Assembly: GCA_019429005.1 (NCBI GenBank)
Contig: JAHYJR010000005.1
Span: 1 to 64,000 of the forward strand
Reading direction: 5' to 3'
Source: Nanobdellati archaeon
GTDB taxonomy: Archaea; EX4484-52; GLR71
Length of the DNA: 64,000 nt
A model generated the notes under the pieces. It made no database searches. It was not told the origin of the DNA and saw only the letters and a list, made by a program, of their open reading frames with translations. Both the position numbers and the translations under genes were made by a program. Positions within the stretch are counted from its first letter, which is position 1. The number at the start of each line of letters is the position of its first letter. This document shows, piece by piece, positions 17,812 through 26,621 of the stretch.

Positions 17812-17842
17812 TAATATCAACTTATAATTATTTAATTTTTAT

Positions 17843-18184
17843 TTATAATTTGTCTATAATAACAAATGATTTTGTTTTACTTAATCGTCTACATTCGCCA
17901 AGTACAACCTTATCGCCTTCAACAACATTCATACAAGGTGGATTGTGTGCAACAACAAGAGTTTTATGTTTTTCATATCGTTCATATTTTGTTAAATATA
18001 TTACATAATTCCATTCAACAGTTACAGTATTTTGTGCTTTTGATGATTTTACAACACCTTCGTGTATTCGACCTCTAATCTTTACAGATCCATGAAATGG
18101 ACAGTTTGGATCATTACATGTCGTTTTTGGTGGATTTTTGATAGGTATTCCTATGTTTTTTACGGTATTATCATCTTTTTTCAT
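17843..18184 (-). CDS. rps17: Small ribosomal subunit protein uS17
   Basis: A 113-residue uS17, an early binder of the 16S 5' domain. The OB-fold carries VKIRGRIHEGVVKSSKAQNT and NPPCMNVVEGDKVVLGECR. CNDPNCPFHG near residue 20 is the archaeal N-terminal signature. GGTGACAGAT precedes the ATG at 18184, which overlaps the end of rnp1 region by a few bases. Confidence 0.95.
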   Translation of the reverse strand: MKKDDNTVKNIGIPIKNPPKTTCNDPNCPFHGSVKIRGRIHEGVVKSSKAQNTVTVEWNYVIYLTKYERYEKHKTLVVAHNPPCMNVVEGDKVVLGECRRLSKTKSFVIIDKL

Positions 18185-18189
18185 ATCTG

Positions 18190-18480
18190 TCACCATGCAT
18201 TATCCCATTTTTTTGGCATTTTTTTTTTAATTCTTTCTTCAGGTCTTCCATAAAGGAGTTTCCCATTAATTTCAATTTTGTTATTATCTCTTGTTATTAT
18301 TTCAAAAACACAATTTTCTTTAATTATTATTATTCTTTGGGTATCTGTTTGTATTGTTATTGTTTTTTTTGTTTCATCAATAATTTTTCCTTTTATATTT
18401 AAAATCATGTTATTTGTTGATTTTATTATTTTTATTTCAAGACCTATTAACTCTGAACGTGGAAAATCTATGATTTTCAT
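18190..18480 (-). CDS. rnp1: RNase P protein component 1 (Pop4/Rpp29)
   Basis: A 96-residue Sm-like barrel protein that helps the RNase P RNA cleave tRNA 5' leaders. Recognised by IDFPRSELIGLEIKIIKS, then IKGKIIDETKKTITI and the basic end LYGRPEERIKKKMPKKW. Placed between SUI1 and uS17 as in many archaea. The ATG follows AAGGAATATCAT. Confidence 0.92.
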   Translation of the reverse strand: MKIIDFPRSELIGLEIKIIKSTNNMILNIKGKIIDETKKTITIQTDTQRIIIIKENCVFEIITRDNNKIEINGKLLYGRPEERIKKKMPKKWDNAW

Positions 18481-18499
18481 ATGATATTCCTTTTATTTT

Positions 18500-18805
18500 T
18501 TATGAGATGATACTTTCCTCACGGAAACCCAATTCAATAAGTACTTTTTTAACTTCTTCAATATGTTCTCCTTGAAGACCAATTATACCTTTTTTTGATG
18601 TTCCGCCACACGCAAGTTTACTTTTAAGTTTTTTAGTAAGTTCTTTTAAATTAATATCTTTTTCATCAATCCCTTGGATTATTGTCATATGTTTACGGAA
18701 TCTTTTTTTCTCTAAATATATTTTTATTTTTTGGCTTTCTTTTGTAATTACCTCACATACACAAAGGTCTGAAGGTAAACCACATTTATTGCATATATCT
18801 TGCAT
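18500..18805 (-). CDS. Translation initiation factor aIF1 (SUI1)
   Basis: A 101-residue SUI1-family protein that enforces start-codon selection on the small subunit. CNKCGLPSDLCVCE forms an N-terminal zinc knuckle and the SUI1 domain includes KHMTIIQGIDEKDINLKEL and LACGGTSKKGIIGLQGEH. Position between uL29 and rnp1 is conserved in archaea. Confidence 0.94.
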   Translation of the reverse strand: MQDICNKCGLPSDLCVCEVITKESQKIKIYLEKKRFRKHMTIIQGIDEKDINLKELTKKLKSKLACGGTSKKGIIGLQGEHIEEVKKVLIELGFREESIIS

Positions 18806-18807
18806 TA

Positions 18808-19020
18808 TTATTTTGCCCCATTTGTTTGTTTTTCATTGTTGATTGTTAATATTCTTGCGATAGTTCTTTTAAGTTCTTTGATTCTTCCAGGATTATCAGC
18901 AACACCACCAACATCAATTTTACCCTTTTCTTTGAATAATTCAAGTTCAAATTCTTTGATTTTTGCATCAAGATCTTTATCGGACATGGATCTTATTTCT
19001 TTTGGTCGTAGTATTGCCAT
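18808..19020 (-). CDS. rpl29: Large ribosomal subunit protein uL29
   Basis: A 70-residue helical protein near the exit tunnel. LRPKEIRSMSDKDLDAKIKE and NPGRIKELKRTIARILTI are typical. Its stop is two bases before the SUI1 start. Confidence 0.93.
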   Translation of the reverse strand: MAILRPKEIRSMSDKDLDAKIKEFELELFKEKGKIDVGGVADNPGRIKELKRTIARILTINNEKQTNGAK

Positions 19021-19035
19021 TTTAATAACCTATAT

Positions 19036-19977
19036 TTATTTTTTTATTTTCTCTGTTTCAGTTATTTTAGTAATATCATCTTTATTAGTAGTTGTTTTCT
19101 TTATTTCTTCAACAACTTCTTTTTTATCTTTAACAGCTTCAGTTTTTGTAACTACTTCTTCTTTTACAGTATCTTTTTTATCGACTTTAGTATCTTTAAC
19201 AGTTTCAGTTTTTGTAACTACTTCTTCTTTTGTAGTATCCTTTTTATCTTCAACTGTTTCTTTTTTAGTAGATACTTTTTCTTCTTTTGTTATATCTTCT
19301 TTATCTGCTTTTTTATCATCAACAATTTCTTTTTTCATTGTTTTTTTATCAGCATCTTTATCTTCAACATTAATTTTAAATTTACCTTGCTTTATGTTTT
19401 TTTCAAGCATAATTGATGCAGGTAAGGTTTTCATAATTTTAACTTTTACACCAAGAACACCTGGTTTAAGTTTTGCAATACAAAAACTTTTATCAACATA
19501 ATTTATAGCGATATCACCACATTTCTTGATATAGCCTCTTAAAAATTTATTTGATCTAGATCGTGCACCTGAGATTTTACCACTTATTGTTATTTCTGCA
19601 CCAACTGCACCACTTGCAATAATCTTATCAAGGTACATATTTACAACACCCATTGATTTTGGTTTTCTTTCAAATGCTGCGGCAAGTCTTTTTGCAATTA
19701 CTGCTGCATCTATATTTGGATCAACAATGTTCTTAATATCTATTTGAGGATTTTTAAGTCTGAATCTATTTTTAAGTTCATTTGTAAGTATTTGTATGTT
19801 TTTCCCAGCACGACCTATTGCGATACCAGGTCTTCCAACATATATAGACAATCTTGTACTAACAGGTGTTATTTTCAAATCAGTATGACTATATTCAGCA
19901 GCACTAAGTAAGTCATTTAGGTATTTTTCAACTTCCTGAGTCTTGATTCCATCTTCAATAAATTTTCTCTCAATCAT
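19036..19977 (-). CDS. rps3: Small ribosomal subunit protein uS3 with long charged tail
   Basis: A 313-residue uS3 at the mRNA entry site. The KH domain (about 20-95) has IYVGRPGIAIGRAGKNIQIL, and the C-terminal domain has AEITISGKISGARSRSNKFL and KPGVLGVKVKIMKTLPAS. From about residue 200 a tail of roughly 110 residues follows, made of Lys/Glu/Asp/Thr/Val and containing a 22-residue tandem repeat (VTKTETVKDTK-type). The core is normal; the tail is an unusual addition. Confidence 0.95.
   Translation of the reverse strand: MIERKFIEDGIKTQEVEKYLNDLLSAAEYSHTDLKITPVSTRLSIYVGRPGIAIGRAGKNIQILTNELKNRFRLKNPQIDIKNIVDPNIDAAVIAKRLAAAFERKPKSMGVVNMYLDKIIASGAVGAEITISGKISGARSRSNKFLRGYIKKCGDIAINYVDKSFCIAKLKPGVLGVKVKIMKTLPASIMLEKNIKQGKFKINVEDKDADKKTMKKEIVDDKKADKEDITKEEKVSTKKETVEDKKDTTKEEVVTKTETVKDTKVDKKDTVKEEVVTKTEAVKDKKEVVEEIKKTTTNKDDITKITETEKIKK
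19105..19245 (-). repeat. 66-bp direct repeat in the uS3 tail
   Basis: Two copies of a unit beginning TTCAGTTTTTGTAACTAC on the plus strand, at about 19137 and 19203, lie 66 bases apart and encode the 22-residue protein repeat. It is a coding tandem duplication. Confidence 0.8.
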
Positions 19978-19988
19978 AATAAATAACC

Positions 19989-20435
19989 CTATTTTAACGA
20001 TTCTTCTACGACTATATGTACAGTAGCACTTTTTGACTGTCGTCTTCCAAAAGATCTTCGACCTCGACTAAAATGTCGACCACTATTTGCCTGTGCATTT
20101 TTAATTCTTAATTTATCTTTATTTAATCCTTTATTTTCTGCATTATTTTTTGCATTTTTAAGTAATTTAACAATTTCAATTGATGCATTAACAGGATATC
20201 GACCAGTTCGCATATTACCTTTTCTATGAGCTTGATGTGTTACAAATTTTACAAAAGGTAATGCTTTATTTATTTGGATGACATCTTCAAGATATTTAAT
20301 TGCAAAATCTATTTTTTTACCAGTTATGAAATTACATATCTCAATTGAACTTTTATGTGATATTCGTATATTTTCTCCTGCAGCATTTGCTGTTTTTTTT
20401 GGATCTGCTTTTAAAGGATAGTTGATTTTTGTCAT
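19989..20435 (-). CDS. rpl22: Large ribosomal subunit protein uL22
   Basis: A 148-residue uL22 lining the exit tunnel. IRISHKSSIEICNFITGKK, VKFVTHQAHRKGNMRTGRYP and GRHFSRGRRSFGRRQSKSAT are characteristic. The start follows GTGATATAA. Confidence 0.95.
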   Translation of the reverse strand: MTKINYPLKADPKKTANAAGENIRISHKSSIEICNFITGKKIDFAIKYLEDVIQINKALPFVKFVTHQAHRKGNMRTGRYPVNASIEIVKLLKNAKNNAENKGLNKDKLRIKNAQANSGRHFSRGRRSFGRRQSKSATVHIVVEESLK

Positions 20436-20453
20436 TTATATCACATATATTAA

Positions 20454-20873
20454 TTATTTTAGCGGAACGAATTTACTGGATTTTGTTGCACCTTGACCTA
20501 CACCACTGTGTTTTGTTGATTTTCGTGTCATTGCAAATTCACCAAGTCTGTGTCCTAACATATCTTCTACAATGTCTACAGACACAAATTCTTTTCCATT
20601 ATATATACCCATTTTTTTACCTACCATAGCTGGTATGACTATCATATCTCTTGCATGTGTCTTTATAAAACTTTTTGTTTCATCTTTTACAGTTTTAATA
20701 AGTTTCTTTTCAATTTCAGTAAAACCTCTAGTACTTTTTCTTCTCTCTCTACTAGGTACTAATTTAGCGAACTCTTCAAGACTTAATTCTTTAAGAGTTT
20801 CTATTGTTTTACCTCTATAAGTGAATATTCTTTTTCCAAATTCATTTTTCAATTCAGTCCTTTTTGAAACCAT
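20454..20873 (-). CDS. rps19: Small ribosomal subunit protein uS19
   Basis: A 139-residue uS19 of the subunit head. It shows [19 protein letters not shown], the archaeal segment [11 protein letters not shown] and the conserved [20 protein letters not shown]. Normal length. GTGATTACT precedes the ATG. Confidence 0.95.
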   Translation of the reverse strand: MVSKRTELKNEFGKRIFTYRGKTIETLKELSLEEFAKLVPSRERRKSTRGFTEIEKKLIKTVKDETKSFIKTHARDMIVIPAMVGKKMGIYNGKEFVSVDIVEDMLGHRLGEFAMTRKSTKHSGVGQGATKSSKFVPLK

Positions 20874-20887
20874 AAGTAATCACATTT

Positions 20888-21595
20888 TTATCTTTTCTTA
20901 CCTGTTCTTCTTGCAGCAATAGAACCGATCTTTGCACCAGGAGGTGCATGTCTACTTGATGTTTTAGGAACACCCATGTTACATCCACCGAATTTATGGT
21001 CTACAGCATTCATTGCTTTTGCACTTGTTCTTGGCCAGAGTTTACCTCTTGCCTTCATAGCATAAAATTTTGTTCCAGCCTGTCCAAATGGTTTTGTTTT
21101 TCTTTCACCACCAGCTACAACACCAATTGTTGCTTTACATTTAGGATTGACTGTTTTTAGTTTTTTTGATGACATTTTTATTATTGTTTTATCTTCATCA
21201 TGTGAAATTATTAAAGCGTAACCACCAGAACTTCTTATGATACGACCACCATCTCCTGGTTTATTTTCAATATTAAATATTGGTGTACCTTCTGGAATAT
21301 TTCCAATTGGTAAGATATTACCAACATCCAATTCAGCTTCAGTCCCAATTTCAATTTTCTTACCAGTATAACATCCTTCTGATAATAATATATAATCTTT
21401 TGTATTATCTGAATATAATATTGTTCCAAGTGGTGCATTTCTACTTGAATCATGTACTATGTCTGTTATGATTCCGCTCATAATAATACCTGGTGTAACT
21501 TTCTTATAACTTAATTCTGTTACATAATTATGACTAGGGCATCTATATGTTGGAGATCCCCTACCCCTTCTTTGTGCTATAATCCTTTTACCCAT
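20888..21595 (-). CDS. rpl2: Large ribosomal subunit protein uL2
   Basis: A 235-residue uL2, needed for subunit association and the peptidyl-transferase centre. GKRIIAQRRGRGSPTYRCPS opens the protein; the functionally important C-terminal motif reads AVDHKFGGCNMGVPKTSSRH followed by APPGAKIGSIAARRTG. Confidence 0.96.
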   Translation of the reverse strand: MGKRIIAQRRGRGSPTYRCPSHNYVTELSYKKVTPGIIMSGIITDIVHDSSRNAPLGTILYSDNTKDYILLSEGCYTGKKIEIGTEAELDVGNILPIGNIPEGTPIFNIENKPGDGGRIIRSSGGYALIISHDEDKTIIKMSSKKLKTVNPKCKATIGVVAGGERKTKPFGQAGTKFYAMKARGKLWPRTSAKAMNAVDHKFGGCNMGVPKTSSRHAPPGAKIGSIAARRTGKKR

Positions 21596-21616
21596 TTTTA
21601 TTAACCTTTATTTTAT

Positions 21617-21868
21617 TTAGATTATACCTAATTTTGTTGCAATATCCATTGCACGAAATTCTGGTTTAAGTTTTATAAATGCTTTTTTTCGACCTTTTTG
21701 ATCTATATTTACATTAATTTTTGCAACTTTTATTTTAAACATTTCTTCAACAGCATTTTTTATATCTTCTTTTGTTGCTTTTAAATCTGCAATGAATACA
21801 AGTTCATTTTTTAATTCTATATTACCGATTGCTTTTTCAGTCATATGTGTATGTTTTATTATTTTCAT
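21617..21868 (-). CDS. rpl23: Large ribosomal subunit protein uL23
   Basis: An 83-residue uL23, the docking site for SRP and chaperones at the tunnel exit. THMTEKAIGNIELKNELVFI and VAKINVNIDQKGRKKAFIKL are typical. Confidence 0.95.
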   Translation of the reverse strand: MKIIKHTHMTEKAIGNIELKNELVFIADLKATKEDIKNAVEEMFKIKVAKINVNIDQKGRKKAFIKLKPEFRAMDIATKLGII

Positions 21869-21885
21869 ATTTATTACCCATTTTT

Positions 21886-22692
21886 TTAATAGAATAGGTT
21901 TTCTTTATCAAGTAAATCTATTGCGGATTTTGACCATAAAGTTAATCTACCTGGTGTTTTACCCGGAGCCAATAACTTTGTATTAATATCTTTAACTTTA
22001 CAAATGTCAATACCTAATATATTTTCTGCTGCATTTTTAACATTTTTATCATCAGCAACAACTATTAGTACGCCTTTTTTTGTTTTATATTTCCTACCAC
22101 GCATAGTACCTTTACCAGCACGTACACTTCTTTCAGATGTTCTTTTAAGGTCTTCTGTAAATCCAAGTTTGTTTAATATTTCAATAATTTCAGTTGTTTT
22201 TTTAATGTCTTCTAAATCATTTTCAACAATTATTGGAAATTCTGTGATTGCTCCAATGTTATGTCCTCGTTTAATTATTAAATCTTTATTTGCTGTAGCT
22301 GCAATAGCACTTCTTATAGCGATTCTGTTCTCTTTTTTATTTATCTCTTTGACCCAAATCTTTTCAGCCATAGGAGGGTGTGCACGTCTACCTTTAACAG
22401 CTTCAGGTGATGTTCTAGCACGGCCAGTCAGATGTCCACTACCTACACGAATTCTACGTATACTTGCATAACCTTTGTTTGCCCAACTACCATATATACT
22501 TCGTCTACTAACATCCTTTGCAGATGTTTTTTGTCCTGCTTCAGGCGATGTTCCATAAGGTTGTCTTAATTTACTTTCAATAGACATTACAGATCGTTTA
22601 ACAAGATCATTTCTGATTGGTTCTGAAAATATAGGTGGTATAGTTATAGTACCTTTTTTTTCACCTTTTATTGAATATAATGTAGTTTTCAT
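21886..22692 (-). CDS. rpl4: Large ribosomal subunit protein uL4
   Basis: A 268-residue uL4, which reaches into the exit tunnel. VRVGSGHLTGRAR-like sequence (here IRVGSGHLTGRARTSPEAV) and KGRRAHPPMAEKIWVKEINK form the tunnel loop; VRAGKGTMRGRKYKTKKGVL and NTKLLAPGKTPGRLTLWSK complete the fold. Confidence 0.96.
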   Translation of the reverse strand: MKTTLYSIKGEKKGTITIPPIFSEPIRNDLVKRSVMSIESKLRQPYGTSPEAGQKTSAKDVSRRSIYGSWANKGYASIRRIRVGSGHLTGRARTSPEAVKGRRAHPPMAEKIWVKEINKKENRIAIRSAIAATANKDLIIKRGHNIGAITEFPIIVENDLEDIKKTTEIIEILNKLGFTEDLKRTSERSVRAGKGTMRGRKYKTKKGVLIVVADDKNVKNAAENILGIDICKVKDINTKLLAPGKTPGRLTLWSKSAIDLLDKENLFY

Positions 22693-22712
22693 AAAAATTC
22701 ACTTATTTATGC

Positions 22713-23684
22713 TTATTGTTTACTTTCAAGAGATACATCCAAGAACGTATATTCATCTTTATCTTTTTTATCTCGAACAGCTGTTCTAATTATAATGAGT
22801 CTTTTTGATGGTCCTTGTACACTTCCTTTAACCAAAATATAATCATTTTTAACATTTCCATAATGTAACCAGCCACCATCTACATTGATGTTTTCTGGTT
22901 CAGAGCCTATTTTAACAATTTTTTTGTTGAGTTCAACTCTATTGAAGTATCCTAATTGACCTGGTTGTGCAATAGTCCAACTTGTTTTATGTGGGTGGAA
23001 TGGTCCTAAATTTCCAGGTTTTCTTCTATGTTTTTGTGATTTTGCTGCAAGTCTTTTCACACCAAATCGTTTTACAGCACCTTGTAGACCTTTTCCTTTA
23101 GTCACACCAAGCGAATCAACATAATCACCATCTTTGAAGATTTCACTGATTTTCATTTCATTGCCAAGTTTTTCTTCTGCAAATTTAAGTTTTTCTTCAT
23201 TATTATTTCCTGAAACTTCAATTTCTAAGATTTCTGATTTCTTTTTACCAATACCTGTTTTATTAGGCATTGTTTGTATTATAAGTCTGATATTAGTGAT
23301 TTTATCAAGATTTTTTTGTATGTCTTTTATATTTGTTTTTTTCTTGATTTTGATTTTACAATTTTTATCTAGTTTATCAGTCCATAAATCAGCAGAAACT
23401 TCAATACCACCAGTTTTTTTGGAATAACTTCGAATACCTATTACTTTAATAGGTGGACATTCGATTACTGTAACTGGTATTGATATATCTTGACCGTGTG
23501 TAGTTGAGCCTTTTCGTAAATTTGTAACATTAGCATGAGTCATACCGACCTTATATCCTGCGAATTCGGTTAGTTTAATTTCATCAGATTCAGCTCTTGA
23601 ATGAATTCTAGGATATATTCTTTTAGCTCTGCATTTCGGTAAATATCCTAATGAACCTCTTCTTGGATGGTGTGCTTTTCCCAT
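22713..23684 (-). CDS. rpl3: Large ribosomal subunit protein uL3
   Basis: A 323-residue uL3, first gene of the superoperon. The archaeal N-terminus HHPRRGSLGYLPKCRAKRI is followed by EFAGYKVGMTHANVTN, and the conserved loop near the peptidyl-transferase centre reads KHRRKPGNLGPFHPHKTSWT. GTGATAAC precedes the ATG. The 259 bases upstream must hold the superoperon promoter; several AT-rich TATA candidates occur and I cannot choose between them. Confidence 0.96.
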   Translation of the reverse strand: MGKAHHPRRGSLGYLPKCRAKRIYPRIHSRAESDEIKLTEFAGYKVGMTHANVTNLRKGSTTHGQDISIPVTVIECPPIKVIGIRSYSKKTGGIEVSADLWTDKLDKNCKIKIKKKTNIKDIQKNLDKITNIRLIIQTMPNKTGIGKKKSEILEIEVSGNNNEEKLKFAEEKLGNEMKISEIFKDGDYVDSLGVTKGKGLQGAVKRFGVKRLAAKSQKHRRKPGNLGPFHPHKTSWTIAQPGQLGYFNRVELNKKIVKIGSEPENINVDGGWLHYGNVKNDYILVKGSVQGPSKRLIIIRTAVRDKKDKDEYTFLDVSLESKQ

Positions 23685-23943
23685 GTTATCACGTATTTAT
23701 TATATAATATAATTTATTTTGTTATAATTATTATTTTTTGTATTGTTTATGGTCCTTTTATCAAGAACATCGTTTGTTATTCAAAAAATTTTACATACAT
23801 CTTTTTAAATCTTGGCATAAGGTTCTTATACCAACAATAGAATATTATTTTTGTATCTTATACTTTTATAAAGGTTTTGATTTTAGTAATCTTTTGAAGT
23901 ATTTTTATTGTTTACTTTTGTTTTTTTTAAAATATGATTTTAT

Positions 23944-24468
23944 TTAAATCTTATCGGTACCAATGTTTCCGCCAAGATAGTTGCCTTTGTATAGTTTAGC
24001 ATCTCCATCTATATTATAGAACATAATATTTACAATTCTTGTTCCAAGTTCTATTGTGAATAATTTAGGACCTAAGTTTATAAGTCCATATGTACATTGT
24101 CCTGAATATCCAGGATCTCCAACACCACATAGTATTTGGATACCACTTCTATAAAGTGTGGAACGGGGTATCATAACAAATGCAAGGTCCTTAGGACAAT
24201 TTATTGTTTCTATAGTTTTTATAACATAATATTTTCCAGGTTCTAAGATAATTTGTGTTATTTTATTTTCATCAAATTTCCCAATCAGTTTTGTATCGGG
24301 TGTTTTTCTTTCATTTAAACCCATGTGGCCTGAACCTATAAGCTCATAAATCTCACCAATTCTAAGGTCAAAAGCAATACCACCCTCTTTTTCAAATTCG
24401 CTTTCTGGAAGATTTTCAACTATATTTTTTTCTTTTACAAGTTCTTTTAATTTATTGAAACCAAGCAT
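23944..24468 (-). CDS. dUTPase/dCTP deaminase family protein
   Basis: A 174-residue trimeric-type nucleotide hydrolase fold. Visible family motifs are AFDLRIGEIYEL (motif 1), PRSTLYRSG (motif 2) and GVGDPGYSGQCTYGLINLG (motif 3), then GTRIVNIMF (motif 4). Motif 3 keeps the Asp used by dUTPases, but the position where dCTP deaminases have a catalytic Glu (in TLEL) is Gly (CTYGL). It therefore looks like a dUTP diphosphatase built on a Dcd frame, removing dUTP and making dUMP. Substrate is inferred from these residues only. Confidence 0.8.
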   Translation of the reverse strand: MLGFNKLKELVKEKNIVENLPESEFEKEGGIAFDLRIGEIYELIGSGHMGLNERKTPDTKLIGKFDENKITQIILEPGKYYVIKTIETINCPKDLAFVMIPRSTLYRSGIQILCGVGDPGYSGQCTYGLINLGPKLFTIELGTRIVNIMFYNIDGDAKLYKGNYLGGNIGTDKI

Positions 24469-24527
24469 AATAGAAAATAGTTATAAACTTTTTTATGACT
24501 TTTGTTTAAGTTGATTTTTTGGTTATT

Positions 24528-24566
24528 TTATTAGTGTATCTTATTAGTGTATCTTATTAGTGTATC
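24528..24566. repeat. Three tandem copies of a 13-bp unit
   Basis: The unit TTATTAGTGTATC occurs three times without gaps and is followed by a truncated TTATTATACT. It lies in the spacer between the Cas4-like gene and the dUTPase-like gene. There are no spacers, so it is not CRISPR. Confidence 0.9.
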
Positions 24567-24622
24567 TTATTATACTAAAAGACAATATACTATAATATAT
24601 TAATTAAATTTATTATACAAAA

Positions 24623-25543
24623 TTATACATAATCCATACAACAAGTTCCATCAATATCAACATCTTTGTAACTACACTTTTCGCAGATATATGTTTTTTG
24701 ACGTGTGAGAGAAGAAATATCTGATTCTTTAATTATTTCAAGGCACCTTTTTCCTACAATTTCAGCTTTTAACATAGCACTTTCGATATTGATCTCTTTT
24801 TTACGTCCATTGTAATTTAACATATGTGGATGTTTATCATCAAAATAAGTATTTATGCCTGCGATTTTATTGAAATATTTAAGATTTGACCAATCATTGA
24901 CAAGTATTGCCTCTGCTCCAAGTTGCACAATATCTGAATTATGCGCATAATAAGGTATTTTCGTTGAATCTAGCTTGAATTTAATCTCTTCTGTAATTAC
25001 ATTATTCATCTGTATGTGCACAAGGTCTGGAATACCTCTCAATAGGACCTTTGTGGAATCAAGTTCAATTATCTTTTGAAATGGTTCAATTCTCATTATT
25101 GTATAATGAGGTATACGTTCGTTTGCACAGTCTTCTATGGTTTGTTTTATGATATAATCAGAATAATCTTCTATTGAATCCAGTAAATCCGATTTTATAT
25201 CATTTATATTGAGTGTGTTGTCTGATACATCTTTAATCGCTTTTAATGCAGTTTCATTTAATTTGAATTTATCTTCAAAAAGGGTATCTATCATATTTTT
25301 AAGATATGTTTCACTATCAAGATTATTATCTATAAAAAATTCAACCATTTGTTTGCTTTGTTCAATTTTTGAGACAATGTCATGTCCGATAGTTCCTAAG
25401 ATTATTTTGACTTGATTTATATCTGAAAAGGCACTTTCTTTTTTTAAGATGTTCCATAAATAACTTCTTTCACAAAAATAACATTGTCGAATGGCTGTAG
25501 GTGTAAGATGCTCTATTTTATTAGTATCATAAGGAGGTGTCAT
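24623..25543 (-). CDS. Cas4/RecB-like PD-(D/E)XK nuclease with Fe-S cysteines
   Basis: A 306-residue nuclease of the Cas4/Dna2 type. An N-terminal cysteine motif (RQCYFCERSYLW) precedes the nuclease core: GTIGHDIV with the conserved His, GIPDLVHI with the metal-binding Asp, and TEEIKFKLDS with the E-x-K motif. The C-terminus YICEKCSYKDVDIDGTCCMD supplies further cysteines, as in Cas4 where four cysteines hold a 4Fe-4S cluster. No CRISPR array or other cas genes are in the window, so a solo role in DNA repair or defence is more likely. It starts inside the upstream gene (17-base overlap), after GGGGGTCC, so the two are translationally coupled. Confidence 0.8.
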   Translation of the reverse strand: MTPPYDTNKIEHLTPTAIRQCYFCERSYLWNILKKESAFSDINQVKIILGTIGHDIVSKIEQSKQMVEFFIDNNLDSETYLKNMIDTLFEDKFKLNETALKAIKDVSDNTLNINDIKSDLLDSIEDYSDYIIKQTIEDCANERIPHYTIMRIEPFQKIIELDSTKVLLRGIPDLVHIQMNNVITEEIKFKLDSTKIPYYAHNSDIVQLGAEAILVNDWSNLKYFNKIAGINTYFDDKHPHMLNYNGRKKEINIESAMLKAEIVGKRCLEIIKESDISSLTRQKTYICEKCSYKDVDIDGTCCMDYV

Positions 25544-26435
25544 ATGCTAGGACCCCCACATAATCTAAAAATTGTTCCATTTCAATCTTATCTTGTGTAC
25601 CCTCTTTTGCAGTTGGGTTAAGTTTAAGTGTTGATTTTATCTTGTCATAGAATACAGTATGTATTTCGGTCTTTTGTAATTTTTCAATAATGTCATTATA
25701 ACATTCAGGAATATTTTTTCTTTTAAGGTATGACACACACACATTTGCGACTTGATATGTGTCTAGATTCTCATCATCTAATTCATTTTTAAATTTTAAT
25801 GCGATATCTTTAATTACTCCAGAAAGTAAGATTGCTATATCTTTTTTGAGTTCAAGACCTGTTTTTATATCTGTTTTGATTTTCTCAGCATAATTTTTAT
25901 TGTCTGTTGTTGTTAGTGTTTCGATTTTTATTGTTGTATATTTATCACAAATATCATAACTTTTTCGTGTCATGTTACCAGAATTATGATGGACCCATTC
26001 AAAACAATGTTTCTCTCTTTCAAACATCTGTTCTATCATAATATGTGGTAGGTTTTCTTCAGAATATGTTAATTCCACTTGATTGTATGATTTATCATAT
26101 ATGGAAAATCCAAACTCTTCAATTACAGAAAATGGTATTTTTAAAGATGTTTCAATAAGGTCTTCAACGTTTTTTGATCTTTCTATAAGTTCCGTAAGAT
26201 CTTTTGATTCATTTAGGTATCTTGCGACATAATTACCAATTCTTGATTTTTCATCTGATTTGATATCTTCAAAGCATTCTTGATATACTATAGAATTTAA
26301 GGTTCTTATTTGGTTTATGAATTCATCTATATCAAAAACATCTGTTTGTTCTATTATAGGAGCTATAGATTCATTTAACTGTGTTCTTATTTCTCTGTCA
26401 TATAGAGTTTTAAGTTGAGTTTCTAAGTTTGTCAT
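25527..26435 (-). CDS. Unknown protein coupled to the Cas4-like nuclease
   Basis: A 302-residue soluble, mostly helical protein that I cannot assign. Visible features are a charged N-terminal helix region (LETQLKTLYDREIR), a central segment with EKHCFEWVHHNSG and a C-terminal helical part ending EMEQFLDYVGVLAYD. It overlaps the start of the Cas4-like gene, so the two are probably made together and may act together. A TTG nine bases upstream of the ATG is an alternative start. Confidence 0.7.
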   Translation of the reverse strand: MTNLETQLKTLYDREIRTQLNESIAPIIEQTDVFDIDEFINQIRTLNSIVYQECFEDIKSDEKSRIGNYVARYLNESKDLTELIERSKNVEDLIETSLKIPFSVIEEFGFSIYDKSYNQVELTYSEENLPHIMIEQMFEREKHCFEWVHHNSGNMTRKSYDICDKYTTIKIETLTTTDNKNYAEKIKTDIKTGLELKKDIAILLSGVIKDIALKFKNELDDENLDTYQVANVCVSYLKRKNIPECYNDIIEKLQKTEIHTVFYDKIKSTLKLNPTAKEGTQDKIEMEQFLDYVGVLAYDTSL

Positions 26436-26621
26436 ACAAATCAATAGTATCTTTATAGTACCATTATGTTACAACATAAGTTTAAATATGTTGATTTTTT
26501 AATTAGATAATTTTAAATTTTAATTAAATAATTTTTAATTAGATTATACTATAATATACAGTGTGATTTTACATAAAGTATAATCTTAAAAGTCTTTTAA
26601 GAATTAATTTTTGTATGTGTT

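Noticed and set aside
24528..24566. CRISPR remnant next to the Cas4-like gene
   Set aside because: Three direct copies of 13 bases with no spacers; short repeats of this kind are common in AT-rich spacers.
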